Origin: an uncultured Actinomycetospora sp.
Lineage (GTDB): Bacteria > Actinomycetota > Actinomycetes > Mycobacteriales > Pseudonocardiaceae
Direction of reading: 5' to 3'
NCBI GenBank assembly: GCA_902805495.1
Contig: CADCTH010000608.1
Span: 1-9,829 of the forward strand
Length of the DNA: 9,829 nt
Program-made: the position numbers and the translations under genes
Part shown: positions 6,093 to 9,829 of the stretch, in pieces
How the letters are laid out: each line of letters opens with the position of its first letter
How positions within the stretch are numbered: the first letter of the stretch is position 1
The notes under the pieces: model-generated
What the model saw: only the letters and a program-made list of their open reading frames with translations
What the model was told of the DNA's origin: nothing
Databases searched by the model: none

Positions 6093-6599
6093 GTGAGCAC
6101 CTCGCCACCCTCACCGGGATCCGACGCGGGCCCCGCCGCCGGGGCCCCGTCGGCGACGCACGCGGAGCGCCTCGGGGTGCCGTGGTGGTGGTGGCCGCCG
6201 GCCCTGCTGGTGGCCGTCCTGCTCGCCGCCGAGCTGCACATGGGGTACCCGGGGGTGCGCTCGTGGCTGCCGTACGTGCTGCTCCTGCCGCTGGCCGCGG
6301 CCGTGCTGCTGTGGTTGGGCCGGGTGCGCGTGGGTGTCACGGCGGGCGCCGACGGCGCGCGCGAGCTGCGTGCCGGCCAGGCACACCTGCCGGTGTCGTT
6401 CGTCGGGCGTGTAGACGTCGTGCGCGGGGAGGCCAAGCGCCAGGCGCTGGGTCCGCAGCTCGACCCCGAGGCCTTCGTCCTGCACCGGCCCTGGGTCGGG
6501 CCGGTCGTCCGGATCGAGGTCGTCGACCCGGACGACCCCACTCCCTACTGGGTCATCTCCACCCGTCGCCCGGGGGACCTGATCGCCGCGCTCCGCTAG
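6093..6599 (+). CDS. DUF3093 family membrane protein
   Basis: A 168-aa homologue of M. tuberculosis Rv2698. A flexible Ala/Pro/Ser leader (1-28) is followed by a WWWW run (31-34) opening a first membrane helix (about 33-49) and a second helix (about 58-76). The soluble remainder, probably cytosolic, contains LPVSFVGRVDVV and ends YWVISTRRPGDLIAAL, a typical DUF3093 C-terminus. Function is unknown. The GTG start lies 7 nt after a TACTCT -10 box with no ribosome-binding site, implying a leaderless mRNA. It is divergent from dut and shares its promoter region. A strong hairpin lies 32 nt after the stop. Confidence 0.87.
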   Translation: MSTSPPSPGSDAGPAAGAPSATHAERLGVPWWWWPPALLVAVLLAAELHMGYPGVRSWLPYVLLLPLAAAVLLWLGRVRVGVTAGADGARELRAGQAHLPVSFVGRVDVVRGEAKRQALGPQLDPEAFVLHRPWVGPVVRIEVVDPDDPTPYWVISTRRPGDLIAALR

Positions 6600-6630
6600 T
6601 CGCTGGTGACGTGCGGAGCGCGAGGGCGCC

Positions 6631-6666
6631 GGGTAGGTAGTACGACGAAAGGAGTACTACCTACCC
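6631..6666. terminator. perfect 13-bp inverted repeat between convergent genes
   Basis: Left arm 6631-6643 and right arm 6654-6666 pair perfectly over 13 bp (GGGTAGGTAGTAC), with a 10-nt purine-rich loop GACGAAAGGA. It sits between the stops of DUF3093 (+) and DUF4193 (-), so a bidirectional terminator is the natural reading. No T-run follows on either strand. The stem has more A/T than nearby DNA. A regulatory protein site is an alternative. Confidence 0.7.
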
Positions 6667-6683
6667 GAGCCTCGGAGCGACCA

Positions 6684-6986
6684 CTAGGCGGCGCAGTCGC
6701 GGCAGATGAACATCCCGCCGCGCTGGTCCGCCAGGCGGCTCCTGTGGTGCACCAGGAAGCAGCTGCCGCACGTGAACTCGTCAGCCTGCTTCGGCAGTAC
6801 GCGGACCGTCAGTTCCTCGCCGGAGAGGTCGGCCCCGGGGAGCTCGAAGCTCTCGGCGGTGTCGGTCTCGTCGACGTCGACGGCGGCGGACTGCGCTTCG
6901 TTGCGCCGGGCCTTGAGCTCCTCGAGGGAGTCCTCACCCATCTCGTCGGTCTCGTTGCGGCGCGGGGCGTCGTAGTCGGTCGCCAT
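6684..6986 (-). CDS. DUF4193 family protein with two CxxC motifs
   Basis: A 100-aa protein, the same length as I recall for M. tuberculosis Rv2699c. The N-terminal two thirds are acidic and rich in D/E, with a helical stretch SLEELKARRNEAQ (20-32). The C-terminal third carries C73-GS-C76 and C95-RD-C98, 18 residues apart, which looks like a zinc ribbon; the protein ends two residues after the last cysteine. Function is unknown; a small zinc-binding regulator is an inference. The ATG start matches the family N-terminus MATDYDAPR, though the ribosome-binding site is weak. The nearest TANNNT box upstream is about 175 nt away, implying a long leader. Confidence 0.88.
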   Translation of the reverse strand: MATDYDAPRRNETDEMGEDSLEELKARRNEAQSAAVDVDETDTAESFELPGADLSGEELTVRVLPKQADEFTCGSCFLVHHRSRLADQRGGMFICRDCAA

Positions 6987-7161
6987 GCGGTTTCCCACCC
7001 TCGGTCTTGCCCGGTTCCTGCCCGGTCCCATCTCTGTCGTGCGGCAGCACAACGCGGGACGGCGACCGTTTGTGCCTGACCGGGAAAGTGACCCGGGTCT
7101 CACAAGGGGGTCTCCCCCGGCACGGACGATGCAGACGTCCGCGCGGATGCGGAGCGGCGGG

Positions 7162-7167
7162 AGGGTA
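7162..7167 (-). promoter_or_regulatory. possible distal -10 box for DUF4193
   Basis: The minus strand reads TACCCT within GGGTTACCCTC. It is the nearest TANNNT upstream of DUF4193 and would give a leader of about 170 nt. The palindrome around it could equally be an operator for the divergent cei promoter 40 bp away. Confidence 0.3.
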
Positions 7168-7206
7168 ACCCACTCCAGGGGCGCGGGACAGCCACCCCAC
7201 GCCCAC

Positions 7207-7212
7207 TACCCT
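7207..7212 (+). promoter_or_regulatory. -10 box for cei
   Basis: TACCCT in the context CACTACCCTGTG, a typical actinobacterial -10 region. Transcription would start near 7219, giving a leader of about 49 nt that contains the GGGAGGG ribosome-binding site. The -35 is weak. Confidence 0.5.
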
Positions 7213-7254
7213 GTGCCGGACCGGTGGTGGCGGGTCCCAGGTGGGGTTCGCGGC

Positions 7255-7261
7255 GGGAGGG
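7255..7261 (+). promoter_or_regulatory. ribosome-binding site deciding the cei start
   Basis: GGGAGGG lies 6 nt before GTG 7268. The in-frame GTG at 7241 has no such site, so 7268 is preferred. Confidence 0.65.
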
Positions 7262-7267
7262 ACGTCT

Positions 7268-7936
7268 GTGGTCGGCACGTCGGGCGGCACGGGCAGGTCG
7301 GGCACGTCACGCGTCAGGGAGGCGTACCGCCGGCGCAACCTCGTGCCCGCCACGGTGCTGATCGCCCTGCTCGCGGTGGCCACCATCGTCACGTGGACCG
7401 TCGTGTTCACCAGCTCGACCGCCGGGTCGGTGACCTCCTGCAACGTCTCCCCCGTCGCCGGCGCCGGGAGCCCGCAGTCGACCGACGCCCTCGACGACCA
7501 GGCGGCCGCCGCCCCGGGCGACGTGCGCGTACACGTGCTCAACGGGGCGGGCCAGCGCGGCCAGGCGCAGCTGGCGGCCGCCGAGCTGGGCGAGCTGGGC
7601 ATCGCCGAGGCGGCGCCGCCCGACAACGACCCGTTCTACCCGGCGCAGGACCTCTCGTGCGTCGGCCAGATCCGGTACGGCCCGGAGGGCGCCTCGGCCG
7701 CCCGGACGCTGAGCCTCGTCCTCCCGTGCGCCGAGCTCGTGGTCGACCAGCGGTCGGGCAGCGAGGTCGACCTGGCGCTGGGCGACGACTTCCGTGCCAT
7801 CTCCCCCGCCCAGCCCGTCACCGACGCCCTGCGCGCCCTGGCCCGCCAGACGGCCACCGACGGCTCGGGCGCCCCGGCCCCGGTGCCCGACGACGCCACC
7901 CTCACCCAGCTGCGCTCCGTCGACTGCAGCAGTTAG
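7268..7936 (+). CDS. cei: Cei-like envelope integrity protein (LytR_C domain)
   Basis: A 222-aa homologue of M. tuberculosis Cei (Rv2700), implicated in cell-envelope integrity. A short basic cytoplasmic tail (1-25) precedes one membrane helix (about 26-47, LVPATVLIALLAVATIVTW) acting as an uncleaved signal anchor. The rest lies outside. A LytR_C domain begins near DVRVHVLNGAGQRG (85-98) and runs to about residue 175. LytR_C also occurs at the C-terminus of LytR-CpsA-Psr cell-wall ligases, but the catalytic LCP domain is absent here. Four cysteines (58, 131, 154, 220) are all predicted outside the membrane and could form two disulfides. The stop is 4 nt from the stop of convergent suhB. The name rests on synteny and domain layout. 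Confidence 0.86.
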   Translation: MVGTSGGTGRSGTSRVREAYRRRNLVPATVLIALLAVATIVTWTVVFTSSTAGSVTSCNVSPVAGAGSPQSTDALDDQAAAAPGDVRVHVLNGAGQRGQAQLAAAELGELGIAEAAPPDNDPFYPAQDLSCVGQIRYGPEGASAARTLSLVLPCAELVVDQRSGSEVDLALGDDFRAISPAQPVTDALRALARQTATDGSGAPAPVPDDATLTQLRSVDCSS

Positions 7937-7940
7937 TCGC

Positions 7941-8801
7941 CTAGATCTCGCTGGCGCCCTCGGCGACGAGCAGCGCCGTGAGGGCCGCCGCGAGGGCGGG
8001 CGGCGCGACGAGGGTCGCCGCGGGGCCCAGGCCGTCGGGGTCGGAGCCGGGCAGGCGGACCACGGCGCCGGCCTCCTCGGCGATGAGCCCGCCCGCCGCG
8101 ACGTCCCACGGCTGCAGGCCGTGCTCCCAGAAGCCGTCGAGCCACCCCGCGGCGACCGCGCAGAGGTCCAGCGACGCGCACCCCGTGCGCCGCACGTCCC
8201 CGAGGCGCGACGCGATCCGCGCCAGCACGGCGGCCTGGCGGCCACGCCGCCCGGGGTCGTAGTTCAGACCGGTGCCGACCACGGCCAGCGCGCGGTCGCC
8301 CAGCGCCGAGACGCGCAGCGGGACCCCGTCGCGCTGCGCCCCCTGCCCCCGTGCGGCGCGCCACACCCGGCCCGACACGGGTTCGACCACCGCGCCGGCG
8401 ACCACCCGGCCGTCCACCTCGGCGCCCACCGACACCGAGAACCAGGGCAGCCCGTGCAGGTAGTTGACGGTGCCGTCGATGGGGTCGACCACCCAGCGGA
8501 CCTGCCCGGGCGCCGGGGTGCCGCTGGTGCCGCCCTCCTCGCCGAGCACGAGGTCGTCGGGCCGGGCGGCGGCGAGCCGCTCGCGGACGAGGGCCTCGCA
8601 GGCGTGGTCGCCCTCGGTGACGACGTCGGTGGCCGAGCTCTTGGTGTCGAACTCCTCGGCGTGCACGGCCCGCTCGCGCACCGCCAGGGCGAGGGCGGCG
8701 GTCTCGCGGGCCACCGCCTCGGCGAGGTCGGCGAGCTCACCGGGGTCGGCGCCGCCCGGAGCTGCGACGACGTCGGACGGACGACCCACCGTGCGGTCCA
8801 T
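7941..8801 (-). CDS. suhB: inositol monophosphatase family protein, SuhB type
   Basis: A 286-aa Mg2+-dependent phosphatase of the IMPase superfamily that dephosphorylates inositol-1-phosphate; in actinomycetes this feeds phosphatidylinositol and mycothiol synthesis. Signature elements are present: K54 in DTKSSATDVVTEGD (52-65), metal-binding E88/E89 in GEEGG, motif 1 WVVDPIDGTVNY (103-114, metal ligands D106 and D109) and motif 2 PWDVAAGGLIAEEAGA (231-246, D233). Length and synteny match M. tuberculosis SuhB (Rv2701c). ATG 8801 was chosen because the protein then begins a short distance before the first helix; longer in-frame starts (GTG 8918) add a segment unlike the family. The ribosome-binding site is weak and no TANNNT box was found upstream. 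Substrate could be another sugar phosphate. Confidence 0.9.
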   Translation of the reverse strand: MDRTVGRPSDVVAAPGGADPGELADLAEAVARETAALALAVRERAVHAEEFDTKSSATDVVTEGDHACEALVRERLAAARPDDLVLGEEGGTSGTPAPGQVRWVVDPIDGTVNYLHGLPWFSVSVGAEVDGRVVAGAVVEPVSGRVWRAARGQGAQRDGVPLRVSALGDRALAVVGTGLNYDPGRRGRQAAVLARIASRLGDVRRTGCASLDLCAVAAGWLDGFWEHGLQPWDVAAGGLIAEEAGAVVRLPGSDPDGLGPAATLVAPPALAAALTALLVAEGASEI

Positions 8802-9096
8802 CCCGGCATCCGACCACAGCCGGGTGTCGAGCGGGCGACACGCCGGTGAGCGCCCCGGGACGCACGGGTCGTCCACCTCGGAATCGATCCCGTTACCCCC
8901 TTGCGGCCCCTCCCTCACCTCCTCGCGGCCGTGAGGTGCGACGGACCGTGCTCGTGCTCGTTACAATGGGCAGGAGCCGAGGCGGTACACCGGGATGACC
9001 GGGGCCTTCGCGTGCCACGATCGCCGGTGGCCCTGCGCTGGTCCGGCCCTGTGGTTCCCCGCAAGCCGTGCAGCCGTACGTCACGAAAGGTCGTCT
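8802..9096. other. divergent intergenic region, suhB and sigA
   Basis: 295 nt with no credible gene. It contains the sigA -10 box (8962-8967), a CCTCAC/GTGAGG inverted repeat (8913-8918 and 8931-8936, 12-nt spacer) just upstream of that promoter, and about 120 nt of sigA leader. In M. tuberculosis ppgK occupies this position; no trace of it is seen. Confidence 0.5.
8962..8967 (+). promoter_or_regulatory. -10 box of the sigA promoter
   Basis: TACAAT, one base from TATAAT and the strongest -10 in the window, inside CGTTACAATGGG. Transcription would start near 8974 and give a leader of about 123 nt. A weak -35-like TGCGAC lies at 8937-8942 with a 19-nt spacer. Confidence 0.6.
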
Positions 9097-9829
9097 GTGG
9101 CAGCCGCAAAGTCCGCAACCCAGCGCCGCGTCACCGACGCCGACACCGACGCGACCGCCGCCGGCGGCCCAGTCGGTGTGGTGTCGGCCGCCCCCGAGGC
9201 CACCGAGGCGCCGGCCCCTGCGAAGAAGGCCGCCACCCGTTCGGCCAAGGGCACCAAGAAGGCCCCCGCCAAGGGCGCCAAGGGCGCCAAGGGCGCCAAG
9301 GGCACCGCCGCCACGAAGGGCGCCGCCCCCGGCGGCGCCGAGGGCGGCGAGGAGGTCGAGGCCGCCGACGGGGCCGAGGGCGCCGACCTCGAGGGTCTCG
9401 AGGGCCCCGAGCTCGAGGCCGCGGGCACCGAGGAGCTCTCCGAGGAGGTCGTGGTCCTCGGCGCCGAGGTCGTCGAGGCCACCGAGGTCGAGGCCGAGGA
9501 GCCCACCGAGGAGGACAAGAAGTCCGGCGACTTCGTCTGGGACGAGGAGGAGTCCGAGGCGCTGCGCCAGGCGCGCAAGGACGCCGAGCTCACCGCCTCC
9601 GCCGACTCGGTCCGCGCCTACCTCAAGCAGATCGGCAAGGTCGCCCTCCTCAACGCCGAGGAGGAGGTCGAGCTCGCCAAGCGCATCGAGGCCGGACTCT
9701 ACGCCTCCGAGCGGCTGCGCAAGGTCGCCGAGGCCGGCCAGGAGCTCGCGACGCAGATGCGGCGCGACCTGCGCTGGATCGTCCGCGACGGCGAGCGCGC
9801 CAAGTCCCACCTGCTCGAGGCCAACCTCC
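9097..9829 (+). CDS. sigA: principal RNA polymerase sigma factor SigA/HrdB (N-terminal part)
   Basis: The primary (group 1, sigma-70) factor that directs RNA polymerase to housekeeping promoters; 244 residues are visible and the gene runs off the window. The N-terminal extension is variable, as in actinobacteria: a Lys/Ala-rich basic segment (about 42-75) with four AKG repeats, then an acidic Glu-rich segment (about 81-138). Conserved sequence begins at SGDFVWDEEESEALRQARKD (143-162) and continues into region 1.2 (from residue 170, DSVRAYLKQIGKVALLN) and the start of region 2 (HLLEANL). From residue 143 to about 195 it is almost identical to M. tuberculosis SigA as I know it. The GTG start (VAAAKS, compare MAATKA) has GAAAGG 6 nt upstream. 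Promoter-recognition regions 2.4 and 4 lie outside the window. Confidence 0.95.
   Translation, partial: MAAAKSATQRRVTDADTDATAAGGPVGVVSAAPEATEAPAPAKKAATRSAKGTKKAPAKGAKGAKGAKGTAATKGAAPGGAEGGEEVEAADGAEGADLEGLEGPELEAAGTEELSEEVVVLGAEVVEATEVEAEEPTEEDKKSGDFVWDEEESEALRQARKDAELTASADSVRAYLKQIGKVALLNAEEEVELAKRIEAGLYASERLRKVAEAGQELATQMRRDLRWIVRDGERAKSHLLEANL
9268..9303 (+). repeat. four tandem copies of a 9-bp unit within sigA
   Basis: GCCAAGGGC is repeated four times without change and encodes AKG four times (residues 58-69). A fifth identical copy lies apart at 9244-9252. The perfect tandem array could vary in copy number by replication slippage without changing frame. Confidence 0.85.

Larger units (their letters stand above)
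6987..7267. other. divergent intergenic region, DUF4193 and cei
   Basis: 281 nt with no credible gene. It holds a GGGGG-TCT-CCCCC hairpin (7106-7118), a CCGGG/CCCGG repeat just left of it, and the palindrome GGGT-A-ACCC (7163-7171). The dinucleotide TA is absent from 6987 to about 7165, so no standard -10 box for DUF4193 can lie near its start. Confidence 0.5.

Noticed and set aside
6068..6100. Longer dut starting at GTG 6100
   Set aside because: It would overlap the divergent DUF3093 start and the shared promoter. GTG 6067 matches the family N-terminus and sits at leaderless distance from a -10 box.
6987..7240. A small gene between DUF4193 and cei
   Set aside because: The open frames there are short continuations of neighbouring antisense frames, without ribosome-binding sites, coding-type third-position bias or recognisable sequence.
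7241..7267. cei starting at GTG 7241
   Set aside because: No ribosome-binding site precedes it, whereas GTG 7268 has GGGAGGG at 6 nt.
8802..8918. Extension of suhB to GTG 8918
   Set aside because: The extra 39 residues do not resemble the family, and the GAGGAG directly before the GTG leaves no spacing for a ribosome-binding site.
8995..9096. In-frame ATG 34 codons upstream of the sigA GTG start
   Set aside because: There is no stop in between, but 10 of 34 codons end in A or T, unlike the genes here. The ribosome-binding site is poor, and the GTG start matches the M. tuberculosis SigA N-terminus. The stretch is better read as leader.
1..9829. Mobile elements, integrase sites, CRISPR arrays, toxin-antitoxin pairs, tRNA or rRNA genes
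   Set aside because: Looked for on both strands and not found; composition is uniform and the gene order is a conserved core block.

Overview
The window is GC-rich throughout, with codon third positions almost always G or C, many GTG starts and one TTG start. Every recognisable protein is of actinobacterial type. The gene order matches a conserved actinobacterial block that I know from Mycobacterium tuberculosis as Rv2690c to Rv2703: permease, ceoB, ceoC, DUF3159, OB-fold protein, DUF3710, dut, DUF3093, DUF4193, cei, suhB, sigA. The organism is therefore an actinomycete, probably from or near the Pseudonocardiales/Mycobacteriales. It is a chromosomal core region; I see no phage, IS, CRISPR, tRNA or rRNA.

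Layout. 1-1952 (-): a KimA-like APC-superfamily potassium permease, cut at its C-terminus by the window edge. 2049-3408 (+): ceoB and ceoC, paired KTN/RCK (TrkA-type) regulators transcribed divergently from the permease, so this end looks like a potassium-uptake module. 3410-6067 (-): dut, DUF3710, an OB-fold protein and a DUF3159 membrane protein, read leftwards; dut and DUF3710 overlap by 4 nt, while the last two have 110-nt gaps with possible promoters of their own. 6093-6599 (+): a DUF3093 membrane protein, divergent from dut. 6684-6986 (-): DUF4193, a 100-aa two-CxxC protein, separated from DUF3093 by a perfect 13-bp inverted repeat. 7268-7936 (+): cei, a membrane-anchored LytR_C protein. 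7941-8801 (-): a SuhB-type inositol monophosphatase. 9097 to the end (+): the N-terminal 244 residues of the principal sigma factor SigA/HrdB.

The most interesting signals are regulatory. Three genes (permease, dut, DUF3093) have a TANNNT -10 box 7-8 nt before a GTG start, the signature of leaderless mRNAs. The dut and DUF3093 -10 boxes overlap in a 10-bp near-palindrome, so one site may fire both ways. The ceoC start looks displaced by a 26-bp insertion that left a short overlapping upstream ORF. The coding signature of the DUF3159 gene extends back to a possible ATC start behind a good ribosome-binding site. Two convergent gene pairs are separated by only 1 and 4 nt. Compared with M. tuberculosis as I recall it, ppgK (before sigA) and the Rv2695 position (between the OB-fold and DUF3710 genes) are empty here. 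I did not find a wholly new system; this is a core housekeeping locus with unusual fine structure.
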